Shown here: positions 1 through 8,290 of the stretch, piece by piece | How the letters are laid out: every line of letters starts with the position of its first letter | How positions within the stretch are numbered: the first letter of the stretch is position 1 | Program-made: the position numbers and the translations under genes | Notes under the pieces: model-generated | Database searches by the model: none | What the model was told of the DNA's origin: nothing | Seen by the model: the letters and a program-made list of their open reading frames with translations, nothing else | Assembly (NCBI GenBank): GCA_002342685.1 | Contig: DDQN01000003.1 | Location: forward strand, 4,070-68,069 | DNA from: Vibrio sp. UBA2441 | GTDB lineage: Bacteria > Pseudomonadota > Gammaproteobacteria > Enterobacterales > Vibrionaceae | Length of the DNA stretch: 64,000 nucleotides | Reading direction: 5' to 3'

Positions 1-163
1 GTATTGGATATATAATTTCCAGTAGCTTAGCTCCTTCATCTCTGCTAGCACCCGCAACAATAAATACAACCCAAGCCTTAGCGAGAAATACCCAGCCTAG
101 CCAGAGCCATTTGGGGGGGCTTAAAAAGCCATCTTTATCGTACTGTTCAATCGAATAACGCAC
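1..163 (-). CDS. DUF2919 family membrane protein, N-terminal part (cut by window edge)
   Basis: Reading leftwards from a GTG at 163-161 gives 54 uninterrupted codons to the window edge. The start is preceded by AGAGGT at an 2-4 nt spacing. The N-terminus reads VRYSIEQYDKDGFLSPPKWL and then enters a hydrophobic segment rich in W, L and V. I recognise this as the DUF2919 (YfeZ-like) family, inner-membrane proteins of unknown function. Only the 5' end is present, so length and downstream genes cannot be judged. It diverges from the DUF2956 gene, and both promoters must lie in about 110 bp. The open frame and start are seen; the family assignment is from memory. Confidence 0.7.
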   Translation of the reverse strand, partial: MRYSIEQYDKDGFLSPPKWLWLGWVFLAKAWVVFIVAGASRDEGAKLLEIIYPI

Positions 164-273
164 TTGACCTCTACAATTTTGTCATTTTTTCCTGGGTAGC
201 TTTTTTAACACAATCCGAAAGCATAGCTATGGTAAGCTGTATTTGATATTCACAATAAGATACATAAATTCGC

Positions 274-621
274 ATGAAAACAATAAAAAAACCAGTGTCA
301 CAAGAAACGCAAGCAGAATCAATGAAGATAGCGAAAGCAACACAAAAACCAGGTCAAACGAAAGAGCAAACCAAGCTTATTGCTCAAGGAATTGAAAAAG
401 GCATTGCTCTGTATAAGAAACAACAGAAGGAAAGAAGCCGTCAAGCTGATAAGGCTAAGAAAAAAACACAAAAAGAGAAATTAAGACAAAGTGAACCAAG
501 CAAAACAGCAGAAGAAGTCAACATTACCGAAAAAAATACAAGTAAAGACAACACAATGTTGCCATGGATGCTTCTTCTTGTCAGCTGGATAGGCTTTTTT
601 ACCTATGTAACGACTATTTAA
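274..621 (+). CDS. DUF2956 family protein, lysine-rich with C-terminal membrane anchor
   Basis: A 115-residue protein. Residues 1-90 are very rich in Lys, Gln and Glu and probably helical or coiled. A single hydrophobic segment follows at about residues 95-113 (LPWMLLLVSWIGFFTYV), giving a tail-anchored layout with a basic cytoplasmic domain. The N-terminal pattern (KKPVSQET, then KPGQTKEQTKLIAQGIEKGI) matches the DUF2956 family known from Vibrionaceae and relatives. No function is established for the family. It stands alone between a divergent DUF2919 gene and a convergent winged-helix gene. Confidence 0.8.
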   Translation: MKTIKKPVSQETQAESMKIAKATQKPGQTKEQTKLIAQGIEKGIALYKKQQKERSRQADKAKKKTQKEKLRQSEPSKTAEEVNITEKNTSKDNTMLPWMLLLVSWIGFFTYVTTI

Positions 622-666
622 GAAATAAATGCCATTCATAGTTAAAGTTGGGGCTAATACAACTCT

Positions 667-948
667 CTAATAACCTAATGTAGAAGCAATTTCACTTTTT
701 CGCTCTACCACCCACTGGCTATCGAATGGCCCCCAGTCGGATAAATGATAATATCCGTCATTGTGACGACGTCCATCTTGAATAAACATCAATTCAATAC
801 CAATACCAGGTAATGCCTTGAGCACATCCTGAATGGTGCGACGAGGCCACCCGGTAACTTCAATTAATTTAGGAACATTAGGTCTTTCTAAATTTTCTAC
901 CAACAACGCTAGATACAATCGTCTAGCAAACACAGGACTTAAATCCAT
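667..948 (-). CDS. small winged helix-turn-helix protein
   Basis: A 93-residue protein with a helix-turn-helix-like core, about residues 20-50: a short helix (LALLVENLE), then RPNVPKLIEVTGWPRRTIQ and a helix leading to LKALPGIGIEL. A wing-like tail (DGRRHNDGYYHLSDWGP) follows. This fits a winged-helix DNA-binding fold without an effector domain. I place the start at the ATG at 948 rather than the one at 960. GGGAGGTG lies 4 nt before 948, and the upstream ATG overlaps that ribosome-binding site. Target genes are unknown. The neighbouring ArsC-like and dapE genes are divergent and could be under its control, but nothing in the sequence proves it. Confidence 0.7.
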   Translation of the reverse strand: MDLSPVFARRLYLALLVENLERPNVPKLIEVTGWPRRTIQDVLKALPGIGIELMFIQDGRRHNDGYYHLSDWGPFDSQWVVERKSEIASTLGY

Positions 949-1134
949 GACACCTCCCATACAACGTCGTGTCGATAAACATTATTTCCTTTTTTGCCTG
1001 ATTTTTTTTGAGTTTGATCAATAACATGATAATTTTTTAAATCAGGTACAATAAATGCGTTGCAGCTACAAGTTTTGTTTGAATACGTTGTTCCTGTTAG
1101 GATTCAAGTCACCTTGTATAAAAGAGAGTTTACA

Positions 1135-1482
1135 ATGAGCATCACCATGTACGGCATCCCTAATTGCGATACCATTAAGAAAGCCAAAAAATGGCTTCAA
1201 AACGCTGAAATTCAATTTGAATTCCATGATTACCGTAAACAAGGTATTGATGCCCAGTTAGTCACATTATTTTGTACTCAGCTTGGATGGGAGCAAGTAC
1301 TAAATAAACGTGGCACTACATATCGCCAGCTAACTCAACAACAGAAAGATACTCTGAATGAAGCTGAAGCGATTTCATTATTAGTAGAATATCCAGCAAT
1401 GATAAAGAGACCTATCTTGTTGGTTAACGACCAATACCATATCGGATTTAAAACCGAAGAATACCAAACCATATTTAGTTAA
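1135..1482 (+). CDS. ArsC/Spx-family reductase (YffB-like)
   Basis: A 115-residue thioredoxin-fold protein of the ArsC/Spx family. The N-terminal motif MYGIPNCDTIKKAKKW places a Cys at residue 11, and KRPILLVNDQYHIGF near residue 95 is the usual second family motif. Family members use a glutathione- or thiol-linked Cys; the substrate of the YffB branch is not settled. An upstream in-frame start at 1060 exists, but the ATG at 1135 has a purine-rich GAGAG before it and gives the family N-terminus. It precedes dapE by 14 bp, as yffB does in E. coli, so the two are probably co-transcribed. Confidence 0.85.
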   Translation: MSITMYGIPNCDTIKKAKKWLQNAEIQFEFHDYRKQGIDAQLVTLFCTQLGWEQVLNKRGTTYRQLTQQQKDTLNEAEAISLLVEYPAMIKRPILLVNDQYHIGFKTEEYQTIFS

Positions 1483-1496
1483 AAGGATTTTCAAGG

Positions 1497-2633
1497 ATGA
1501 GTGATAGCCCAGTATTGGCTTTAGCAAAAGATTTAATTAGCCGTCAATCGGTAACGCCAGAAGACGCGGGATGCCAAGTCGTCATGATAGAACGACTCAA
1601 AGCCCTTGGATTCGACATCGAAGTCATGGTATTCGACGATACAACCAACTTTTGGGCAAGACGAGGAAAGGAAGCGCCACTTTTTGCCTTTGCCGGACAT
1701 ACGGATGTGGTCCCTTCTGGCCCACTAGAGCAATGGCACACCCCCCCTTTTGAACCCACTGTCATTGATGACCACCTTCATGGGCGTGGCGCCGCAGATA
1801 TGAAAGGATCTCTGGCCTGCATGGTTGTAGCCGTTGAGCGTTTCATTGCTCAGAACCCCAATCACAAAGGCTCAATCGGTTTTTTAATCACTTCCGATGA
1901 AGAAGGCCCATTTATTAATGGCACCGTAAAAGTCGTTGAAACATTGATGGCTCGAGAAGAAAACATAGATATGTGTATTGTAGGTGAACCCTCAAGCACA
2001 CATTTCACTGGGGATGTTGTAAAAAATGGCCGACGCGGTTCTATTACTGGTGACATCTCTGTCAAGGGTACTCAAGGCCATGTAGCTTATCCACATTTGG
2101 CGAGCAACCCTATTCATCAAGCTCTCCCAGCGCTTTCAGAACTGGCAACAACGAAATGGGATGATGGTAATGCCTTTTTCCCTCCCACCAGCTTTCAGAT
2201 CCCGAACCTGCACGCAGGTACAGGAGCCTCGAACGTAATACCTGGTGAATTCAATGTACAGTTCAACATGCGCTTTAGTACAGAGTTATGTAACGATGAG
2301 ATCATGCGCCGTGTTCACTCCACATTAGACTCTTATGGTCTGGACTATACGTTGAACTGGACTTTAAATGGTGACCCTTTCTTAACTGATCACGGACCAC
2401 TATTAGATGCTGTTGTTAAAGCTGTGGAAGAAATCAATCACAAGAAACCAGAACTACTCACCACTGGTGGCACCTCTGATGGTCGGTTTATCGCCAGAAT
2501 GGGCGGACAAGTGATAGAGCTCGGCCCGGTTAACGCCACCATCCATAAAGTGAATGAGTGTGTCAACATTGCCGATTTGGAGAAGTTGACTGACATGTAT
2601 GAGAAAACATTAGAAAATTTATTGGCCAAATAG
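1497..2633 (+). CDS. dapE: succinyl-diaminopimelate desuccinylase DapE
   Basis: Cytoplasmic M20-family di-zinc amidase of 378 residues. It hydrolyses N-succinyl-LL-diaminopimelate to succinate and LL-diaminopimelate, for lysine and peptidoglycan. Metal and catalytic residues are visible: His68 in FAGHTDVVPSG, Asp101 in GRGAADMKG, Glu135-Glu136 in TSDEEGP, and the late His350 in NATIHKVNE. The dimerisation lid domain is about residues 180-295. AAGGA lies 7-10 nt before the ATG. It follows the ArsC-like gene and its stop codon abuts the start of the M15 peptidase gene, indicating one transcription unit. dapA, another step of the same pathway, lies 2 kb downstream on the other strand. Confidence 0.97.
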   Translation: MSDSPVLALAKDLISRQSVTPEDAGCQVVMIERLKALGFDIEVMVFDDTTNFWARRGKEAPLFAFAGHTDVVPSGPLEQWHTPPFEPTVIDDHLHGRGAADMKGSLACMVVAVERFIAQNPNHKGSIGFLITSDEEGPFINGTVKVVETLMAREENIDMCIVGEPSSTHFTGDVVKNGRRGSITGDISVKGTQGHVAYPHLASNPIHQALPALSELATTKWDDGNAFFPPTSFQIPNLHAGTGASNVIPGEFNVQFNMRFSTELCNDEIMRRVHSTLDSYGLDYTLNWTLNGDPFLTDHGPLLDAVVKAVEEINHKKPELLTTGGTSDGRFIARMGGQVIELGPVNATIHKVNECVNIADLEKLTDMYEKTLENLLAK

Positions 2634-3311
2634 ATGACACCTGAACAGTTAACCGGAAGAGAAATGACTCACTTGATATCGGCAGAAACCCGCTTTCAGT
2701 CGATATTAGTCAATCACAAAGTGAAACAGGATCTTATCCGGTTAATTGAAGCGGCTTATTGTGAGGGTTTTGAACTCGAGGTTGCCAGCGGCTTTCGAGA
2801 TTTTAATCGGCAGAGGCTCATCTGGAATAACAAATTTTCCGGTAAAGCCCCCGTTTTGGATAAACATAGTAAGCCGCTTAATACGACACTGTTAGATGAT
2901 AATACCAAGATCAATGCAATAATGCGCTGGTCAGCGCTTCCTGGGGCCAGTCGTCACCACTGGGGTACTGATTTTGATGTCTATGCTAAAAACAAAGTGC
3001 CCATTAACACAGAGTTACAACTTGAACCTTGGGAATACCTAACAGGCCATCAGGTTAAATTTTATCAATGGTTAAAAGCCAGTGCTGCGCAATATGGTTT
3101 TTTCTTTCCTTATGCAAAGGACAGAGGTGGTGTCGCTGCTGAGCCTTGGCATATTAGCCATCGTTCTTCCAGCAGTGAGTGCCTGAGTAGCCTAACTGTA
3201 GATATAGTAAAATCAGCGCTGAAACAAGAATCTATTAAAGGGTTACCCTCGGTAATCCAACAACTAGAAACGCTCTATACTCAATATATAACCAATATTT
3301 GTCCGGAGTAA
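2634..3311 (+). CDS. M15-family metallopeptidase (D,D- or L,D-carboxypeptidase type)
   Basis: A 225-residue protein with M15B/VanY-type zinc ligands: SRHHWGTDFDVY (His and Asp around residues 104-113) and EPWHISH (Glu, then the final ligand His, near residue 178). Such enzymes trim D-Ala from peptidoglycan stem peptides. No clear signal peptide is visible, so either it works on cytoplasmic muropeptides or it is exported in a way I cannot see. The ATG at 2634 directly follows the dapE stop, implying translational coupling. An alternative ATG at 2664 is preceded by GGAAGAG and cannot be excluded. Partnership with dapE (cell-wall precursor) is an inference from linkage. Confidence 0.85.
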   Translation: MTPEQLTGREMTHLISAETRFQSILVNHKVKQDLIRLIEAAYCEGFELEVASGFRDFNRQRLIWNNKFSGKAPVLDKHSKPLNTTLLDDNTKINAIMRWSALPGASRHHWGTDFDVYAKNKVPINTELQLEPWEYLTGHQVKFYQWLKASAAQYGFFFPYAKDRGGVAAEPWHISHRSSSSECLSSLTVDIVKSALKQESIKGLPSVIQQLETLYTQYITNICPE

Positions 3312-3313
3312 TT

Positions 3314-3496
3314 ATGGATTTTTTAACCAACCCATGGGTGATTAGCATCATCATTGTCAGCGTAGTCGTAGGTAATATTGCTGCATTAAAATACACTGCC
3401 AATATGAAAATAGGCCAAGCAAAACCCAAAAGTGACCTAGATAAACTGAATCAGTTAGATAAAGTCAGGCAGGAAAAAGAAAAGGATGCTCAATAG
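3314..3496 (+). CDS. DUF2897 family single-pass membrane protein
   Basis: A 60-residue protein: one membrane helix (about residues 4-24, NPWVISIIIVSVVVGNIA) followed by a charged tail rich in Lys, Asp and Gln. I recognise DUF2897, of unknown function. The start is the ATG at 3314, two bases after the peptidase stop. The CCGGAG ribosome-binding site lies inside the end of the previous gene. The stop codon sits within the loop and right arm of the terminator hairpin that closes this operon. Confidence 0.75.
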   Translation: MDFLTNPWVISIIIVSVVVGNIAALKYTANMKIGQAKPKSDLDKLNQLDKVRQEKEKDAQ

Positions 3497-3507
3497 CATC
3501 CTTTTTT
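3481..3507. terminator. bidirectional Rho-independent terminator between DUF2897 and bamC
   Basis: AAAGGATGCT (3481-3490), loop CAAT, AGCATCCTTT (3495-3504), with T runs on the right and A runs on the left. It can therefore end both converging units. The DUF2897 stop codon is inside it. Confidence 0.85.
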
Positions 3508-3526
3508 AGTTCAAGCTTCAGGTCTA

Positions 3527-4549
3527 TTAATACTCTTTTTCTATAACCGCAGAAAGCACTGGAGTTAGCGCTTTTAGTACCTCTTCGGTCACAGGCTTGT
3601 CCGATGAATCCGTGATGTTAATTGATGTTCGGTTACCTAAGTCACCAAATAGAAATTGATAACTAACACCGGTCATCTCAAGAGGTTTTACGCCAATCGA
3701 CTGCCAAAACTCATCATCAGGAGAAAAATATTGGGCTTTCATCATTCCTTGAGATTCGTTGCGCTCTTCTAATTTAAAACCAATTTTTGGCAAAATTGTC
3801 GTCATTCTTTGCCAGAAAAGGCTATAGGGCGCTCGAGCAATGATGACAGGTAATCCACTTCTGTCAGTTCCCATACTAACCGGAATTTTTTTAATCAGCT
3901 GCTCGGCTTTTAGTGCCGCTTCTTCTCGTAACTTTTGATCATAAGTGGAAGTAATCATATTGGTCATAAAGGTGTTATATCGTTCTTTATTCGTACGACT
4001 TACTTCAAGAACCTTACCTGCTTCACGCCAATCAATGAGAGAGACTTTAAAGCCAAATCGGTTATTTGCTTCAAACCGATCAATGCTGTAACGGCTCTCT
4101 ATTGTATTTACCTCATCCTCGGAGACCCAAGTAACCCAATCCGTTTCAATATGCTTATCATTATTCTCTCTAAGCGCTATGTCCCTTTCTTGAATCATCT
4201 CCTGAACTGTTTGCCAGATCTTATCGACTTCATCCTGACGAAGAAGCCACATAGTCACTTCCCCATCTTTGAACTCCGAACGAGCTCCTGGGATCAGCTC
4301 TAAGACTTGTTGTGGAGGGCGAATATCAACCGACTTTCCTACAGGACCATTGTAATCGCCTGCGGGAATATCATAGTTTGGATAAAACTGTTCTTTCGCA
4401 TCAGACTGCACAGCCCACTTTTCAAAGGATGGTGTGTTCAAATATTCAAAATCGTCTTTTGCCTGACGTCTCTGCTCAGGGCCGCCAGAGCAGGCACTTA
4501 AAACAAGAACAGCCAGTGAGCTGATCACTAGCTGATGAGAAAACTTCAT
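3527..4549 (-). CDS. bamC: outer membrane assembly lipoprotein BamC
   Basis: A 340-residue lipoprotein of the BAM complex, which folds beta-barrel proteins into the outer membrane. The signal peptide ends in a lipobox LSAC with Cys20 as the lipidated residue. An unstructured segment (about 21-95, with YYPNYDIPAGDYNGPVGK-like composition) is followed by two helix-grip domains, as in E. coli BamC. The upstream in-frame start at 4564 is rejected: TAGGAGT sits directly before the ATG at 4549, which gives the normal lipoprotein N-terminus. It is downstream of dapA on the same strand, the usual dapA-bamC pair. bamA lies at 36828-39245 and bepA at 8425-9876. Confidence 0.93.
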   Translation of the reverse strand: MKFSHQLVISSLAVLVLSACSGGPEQRRQAKDDFEYLNTPSFEKWAVQSDAKEQFYPNYDIPAGDYNGPVGKSVDIRPPQQVLELIPGARSEFKDGEVTMWLLRQDEVDKIWQTVQEMIQERDIALRENNDKHIETDWVTWVSEDEVNTIESRYSIDRFEANNRFGFKVSLIDWREAGKVLEVSRTNKERYNTFMTNMITSTYDQKLREEAALKAEQLIKKIPVSMGTDRSGLPVIIARAPYSLFWQRMTTILPKIGFKLEERNESQGMMKAQYFSPDDEFWQSIGVKPLEMTGVSYQFLFGDLGNRTSINITDSSDKPVTEEVLKALTPVLSAVIEKEY

Positions 4550-4604
4550 CGGTACTCCTAACAAAAGCCGAGACTAATTCTAGTCTCGAGCTAATATCTA
4601 ATTT

Positions 4605-5483
4605 TTATACAAGGCCAGCATCATTTAACGCTTCTAGTACTGTTGGTTTTGCACTATCAGTCAATTCTGTTAGCGGTAAACGCAGACTACCATTAGCAAT
4701 CAGACCCATTTTATGCGCCGCCCATTTTACTGGTATTGGGCTAGATTCTATAAACAAGTTTTTGTGTAATTTAGTTAAACGGTTATCGATTTCAGTCGCT
4801 TCTTCAAAGCGACCTTCTTTAGCCAACTTAAACAACTTAGCCATATCTGCAGCAGCAATATTATTACTCACAGAAATCACACCATCACCACCTAAACGTA
4901 CAAATTCTAACCCAGTTGCGTCATCTCCACTTAGTAAGACGAAACTTTCGTCACAAAGTTCACGATGAATTGCAACTCTTTCCAAATCACCGGTAGCATC
5001 TTTCAATGCAACGATTTTATCTATCTTTGATAAACGAGCAACCGTCTCTGGTAATAAATCAACCACAGTACGACCGGGAACGTTATATAGAATTACTGGT
5101 ACTTCACTCACTTCAGCGACCGCTTTGTAATGCAAATATAAACCTTCCTGAGTAGGCTTATTGTAGTACGGTGTTACGCTTAAAATACCATCGATACCTG
5201 AATCATTTAGCAGACGGCTAAAGGTCACAGCTTCGTGCGTAGCATTCGCTCCTGTACCTGCAATGACCTTAATACGGCCAGCAGCAAACTCAACCACTTT
5301 ATTCACGACCTTAACATGTTCTTCTACTGTCAGAGTTGCAGACTCACCAGTTGTACCAACAGCAACAATACCATCAGTACCGGACTCTACATGGAACTCT
5401 ACCAGATTCTTAAGGCTATCATAATCAACTTCACCATCTGAGTTAAACGGTGTTAATAATGCGACAATACTTCCTGAAAACAT
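4605..5483 (-). CDS. dapA: 4-hydroxy-tetrahydrodipicolinate synthase DapA
   Basis: A 292-residue class I aldolase-fold enzyme that condenses pyruvate with aspartate semialdehyde, the first committed step to diaminopimelate and lysine. Catalytic residues fall at the E. coli positions: Thr44-Thr45 (GTTGE), Tyr107, Tyr133, Arg138 (YNVPGR) and the Schiff-base Lys161 (ALKDATGD). Length equals E. coli DapA (292). AGGGAGAG precedes the ATG. It lies 55 bp upstream of bamC, so they are likely co-transcribed. It diverges from gcvR across a 321-bp spacer that carries a dispersed repeat. Confidence 0.98.
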   Translation of the reverse strand: MFSGSIVALLTPFNSDGEVDYDSLKNLVEFHVESGTDGIVAVGTTGESATLTVEEHVKVVNKVVEFAAGRIKVIAGTGANATHEAVTFSRLLNDSGIDGILSVTPYYNKPTQEGLYLHYKAVAEVSEVPVILYNVPGRTVVDLLPETVARLSKIDKIVALKDATGDLERVAIHRELCDESFVLLSGDDATGLEFVRLGGDGVISVSNNIAAADMAKLFKLAKEGRFEEATEIDNRLTKLHKNLFIESSPIPVKWAAHKMGLIANGSLRLPLTELTDSAKPTVLEALNDAGLV

Positions 5484-5584
5484 GTTTCTCTCCCTAAATT
5501 TACGCTTTCTGAATAGTAATGCATGAAACTCCGTAAAGACAAGGGATTAAATCCGCTTACTTGATACTAAATCAGGATTAATTG

Positions 5585-5692
5585 ATATATATACCCAAGT
5601 GACCTCAAGATGCAAAACGCAGAACGTTATCTGAAGCAGAAATGGGACCGTTTATGAGCCCCCAAAAGGCGAGTTTTCAGTATATCCAAGTC
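5585..5692. repeat. dispersed CCAAGT-type intergenic repeat (copy in dapA-gcvR spacer)
   Basis: Begins ATATATACCCAAGTGACCTC and continues AAGATGC. An internal core AACGTTATCTGAAGCAGAAA is shared, with one change, by the copy at 62018-62165. A second CCAAGT segment lies at 5681-5692, in the same orientation as the first rather than inverted. There is no reading frame. The rest of the 5484-5804 spacer should hold the dapA and gcvR promoters; I could not assign them with confidence. Confidence 0.7.
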
Positions 5693-5804
5693 TAGTTAAT
5701 ACAGTAGGAACTATACATCAATTATAAACGAGTATTCATGATGGTTATTTGTCCAATTAACTGTGCTAAAATTCAAAAGATAATACATAACAAAGTCAAC
5801 AATC

Positions 5805-6347
5805 ATGGCTCAACACTTAGTCATTACCGCAGTAGGAGCTGATCGCCCAGGCATTAGCAATCAAGTCATTCATCTTGTCAGCTCTGCCGGGTGTAACATT
5901 ATCGATAGCCGTATCGCCATTTTTGGCAACGAGTTTACGCTTATTATGTTGATATCCGGTAGTAAAAACAGCATTACCCGGGTCGAAACAACACTTCCAT
6001 TACTTGGACAGGAACATGGCCTAATAACCATGATGAAACGAACCCTACCCCATCAAGACCTTTCGCATAATTATCGGGTAGAAGTCTTTATTGAATCTGA
6101 TGATAAGCAAGGTCTTACAGAGCAATTCACTCAATTTTTTGCAGATAGAGATATTGGACTTTCATCACTAAGTGCTCAAACCATCGATAAAAACAAAATT
6201 AATCGTGATTGTGATCAGTTCCATATATCCATGCGAGCAACCGTAGACTCTGGACACAACCTTATGCAACTGCAAGAAGAGTTCAATGATTTGTGTGCTC
6301 AGCTTTCAGTGCAAGGTTCTCTCAATTTTATTAAAAGCAGTCAATAA
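5805..6347 (+). CDS. gcvR: glycine cleavage system transcriptional repressor GcvR (two ACT domains)
   Basis: A 180-residue protein with two ACT domains, about residues 4-80 (LVITAVGADRPGISNQV) and 91-170 (VEVFIESDDKQGLTEQF), and no DNA-binding motif. In E. coli, GcvR does not bind DNA directly. It acts with GcvA to repress the gcv operon when glycine is low and is released by glycine; that is family knowledge. The gene sits between dapA (divergent) and bcp (32 bp downstream, same strand), the same order as E. coli. Confidence 0.92.
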   Translation: MAQHLVITAVGADRPGISNQVIHLVSSAGCNIIDSRIAIFGNEFTLIMLISGSKNSITRVETTLPLLGQEHGLITMMKRTLPHQDLSHNYRVEVFIESDDKQGLTEQFTQFFADRDIGLSSLSAQTIDKNKINRDCDQFHISMRATVDSGHNLMQLQEEFNDLCAQLSVQGSLNFIKSSQ

Positions 6348-6379
6348 TTATAAACAGCCAATAAAGGAATAAAACCAAA

Positions 6380-6847
6380 ATGAATACATTGGTAGCTGGT
6401 GCAGTTGCACCTGACGTTACCCTTCTCGACCAAGAAGGTAATGAGGTAAAGATATCTGATTTTAAGGGCCGTAAAGTTCTATTTTACTTTTACCCAAAAG
6501 CAATGACTCCAGGTTGTACCGTTCAAGCACAAGGTTTAAGAGATAGTAAAGCTGAACTGGAAGCTCATAATGTTGTTGTGTTAGGCGTTAGTATTGACCC
6601 GGTTAAGCGTTTAGGTAAGTTTATAGAAAGAGACAACCTTAACTTCACATTGCTTTCAGATGAAGACCATTCAGCAGCTGAGCTATTTGGTGTCTGGGGT
6701 GAAAAGAAATTTATGGGTAAAGTTTATGATGGCCTACATCGTATTTCGTTTTTGATTGATGAGAATGGCGTTATTGAACACGTATTTAACAAATTCAAAA
6801 CCAAAACTCACCATGAAGTTGTTTTAGACTACTTGAATCAAGCTTAG
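6380..6847 (+). CDS. bcp: thioredoxin-dependent thiol peroxidase Bcp, 1-Cys form
   Basis: A 155-residue peroxiredoxin of the BCP/PrxQ group that reduces hydrogen peroxide and organic hydroperoxides in the cytoplasm. The peroxidatic Cys46 is in YPKAMTPGCTVQAQGLRD. E. coli Bcp has a resolving Cys five residues later; here that position is Gln51 and the protein has no second Cys. It must therefore work as a 1-Cys enzyme, reduced by an external thiol. AAGGAAT lies upstream of the ATG. It probably forms a unit with gcvR and is convergent with perM. Confidence 0.95.
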   Translation: MNTLVAGAVAPDVTLLDQEGNEVKISDFKGRKVLFYFYPKAMTPGCTVQAQGLRDSKAELEAHNVVVLGVSIDPVKRLGKFIERDNLNFTLLSDEDHSAAELFGVWGEKKFMGKVYDGLHRISFLIDENGVIEHVFNKFKTKTHHEVVLDYLNQA

Positions 6848-6854
6848 TCGGCTT

Positions 6855-6898
6855 TTTCCCGCTTGCTCTATACCCATGGGTGTAGAGCAAGCGGGAAA
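6855..6898. terminator. long near-perfect palindrome between convergent bcp and perM
   Basis: Arms of 21 bases (6855-6875 and 6878-6898) around a 2-nt centre; the core is CCCGCTTGCTCTA paired with TAGAGCAAGCGGG. Neither side has a good T run after the stem, so it is not a textbook intrinsic terminator. Its placement between two convergent stop codons suggests transcript-end formation or 3'-end protection. Confidence 0.6.
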
Positions 6899-6901
6899 CA
6901 A

Positions 6902-7972
6902 TTAATCTGGTGCTATTTCTTTATGTTCTTGGTACTTAATCGCATTCCAAACCGCTTTTACCAAAGTGGCTAAAGGGATAGCAAAGAACACTCCCCAAAA
7001 CCCCCACATCCCGCCAAACAGGAGTACGGCGCTGATGATAGCAACAGGATGAAGATTAACCGCTTCAGAAAACAGAACTGGTACCAACACATTCCCATCA
7101 AGCGCCTGAATAACCCCATATGACGCAAGCAGCCAGTAAAACTGAGGAGTGACGCCCCACTGGAATAAACCGACAATAGCAACAGGAACTGTTACCGCAG
7201 CTGCACCAATATAAGGAATGAGTACAGACAAACCAACTGCAACACCAAGTAATGCTGAGTATCGTAAATCTAAAATAACGAAAGTAATATAACTGACGCC
7301 ACCAACAATCAATATTTCCATCACTTTACCGCGAATATAATTGGAAATCTGTTGGTTCATTTCGCGCCATACTTTTGTGGCTAATTTTCGATTGCTAGGC
7401 AGCATCCCACTAAGTGTATCTAACATTTCTTCTTTATCTTTCAGCAAGAAAAAGACCAAAAGTGGCACCAATATCAGATACACCGCTATCGTCGCAATAC
7501 TTACCAAAGATGCCAAAGACCCCTTAACAACGCTTTCCCCTAAACCGATGACTTTATTCTTAGTATTACTGATCACAGATTCAACGATCTGAAGGTTAGC
7601 TAACTCCGGGTACTTAGACGGTAAGGTATCCAAAAACTCCTGTAACCCTGCATACATCGTAGGTATATCATTAATAAGATTACCAATTTGGTTCCAAATC
7701 GTTGGAATGAGACCAAAAAAAGCTAAGATCATCAGACCAACAAATAAAAACAAAACAAAGACAACTGAGAGCGTTCGGGGTATTCCTGACTTTACCAGTT
7801 GTGTTACTGGCCACTCTAGTAGATAAGCCAAAACTATCGCCACCAACAAAGGGGCGAGTAGATGACCAAAGAAATAAATAATCACAAACCCGAACAGAAG
7901 AATAGCAACTAAACTCACTGCATTAGGATCAGAAAAACGTCTTTTATACCAACGGCTAACCATTTCAAACAT
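6902..7972 (-). CDS. perM: PerM / AI-2E transporter-family permease
   Basis: A 356-residue polytopic inner-membrane protein of the AI-2E exporter (PF01594) superfamily. It has two hydrophobic helices at residues 18-50, a pair at 60-90, a long soluble region (about 95-150), then four or more helices in the C-terminal half including GGVSYITFVILDLRYSALLG and the conserved PYIGA. E. coli PerM's transported substrate is not established, and the family name should not be read as proof of autoinducer export. It overlaps the TusA-like gene by 8 bp and is translationally coupled to it. Confidence 0.88.
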   Translation of the reverse strand: MFEMVSRWYKRRFSDPNAVSLVAILLFGFVIIYFFGHLLAPLLVAIVLAYLLEWPVTQLVKSGIPRTLSVVFVLFLFVGLMILAFFGLIPTIWNQIGNLINDIPTMYAGLQEFLDTLPSKYPELANLQIVESVISNTKNKVIGLGESVVKGSLASLVSIATIAVYLILVPLLVFFLLKDKEEMLDTLSGMLPSNRKLATKVWREMNQQISNYIRGKVMEILIVGGVSYITFVILDLRYSALLGVAVGLSVLIPYIGAAAVTVPVAIVGLFQWGVTPQFYWLLASYGVIQALDGNVLVPVLFSEAVNLHPVAIISAVLLFGGMWGFWGVFFAIPLATLVKAVWNAIKYQEHKEIAPD

Positions 7973-8201
7973 CAGAACGGGTACTCATTTTATTTATTGT
8001 TAATATATAATCTTGCTCACTATCTTCCACTTGAACAGAAAAACCGTGGTTATCAAAATAACGAACCATATCCTTCAAAGAACTTAAATCCCTTATATGA
8101 ATAAGCAGTTCACCCTGAGTCATCACTTTGCTCGCTCGCTTAGCCAACAATAATGCCATCGGACAACCTTCTTCACGTAAATCAAGAACATAAGGCTTCA
8201 T
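7965..8201 (-). CDS. TusA/SirA-like sulfurtransferase domain protein
   Basis: A 78-residue protein of the TusA fold. The conserved Cys13-Pro14 is in EEGCPMALLLAK, the usual persulfide-carrying Cys. TusA proteins relay sulfur in tRNA thiolation or molybdopterin routes; this one is a divergent paralogue and its partner is not known. The stop overlaps the start of perM. It is divergent from bepA over a 223-bp spacer that contains a dispersed repeat fragment. Confidence 0.8.
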   Translation of the reverse strand: MKPYVLDLREEGCPMALLLAKRASKVMTQGELLIHIRDLSSLKDMVRYFDNHGFSVQVEDSEQDYILTINKMSTRSDV

Positions 8202-8264
8202 TCTACACTTCGCAGATTACTATAGGATAAGTATTGTATACTCAAACCACGTAAAGATGCACAC

Positions 8265-8290
8265 TTATACCCAAGTAAGCTCAAGATGCC
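8265..8290. repeat. short dispersed repeat fragment (CCAAGTAAGCTCAAGATGC)
   Basis: A partial copy of the CCAAGT family, in the bepA upstream spacer. A related TATACTCAAA motif lies 30 bp before it (from about 8237). Confidence 0.55.

Noticed and set aside
833..1024. Plus-strand frame opposite the winged-helix gene
   Set aside because: It is antisense to a recognisable coding frame with a good ribosome-binding site; no family resemblance.
6902..7972. Quorum-sensing AI-2 exporter
   Set aside because: PF01594 membership alone does not show AI-2 transport; the PerM branch has no proven substrate.
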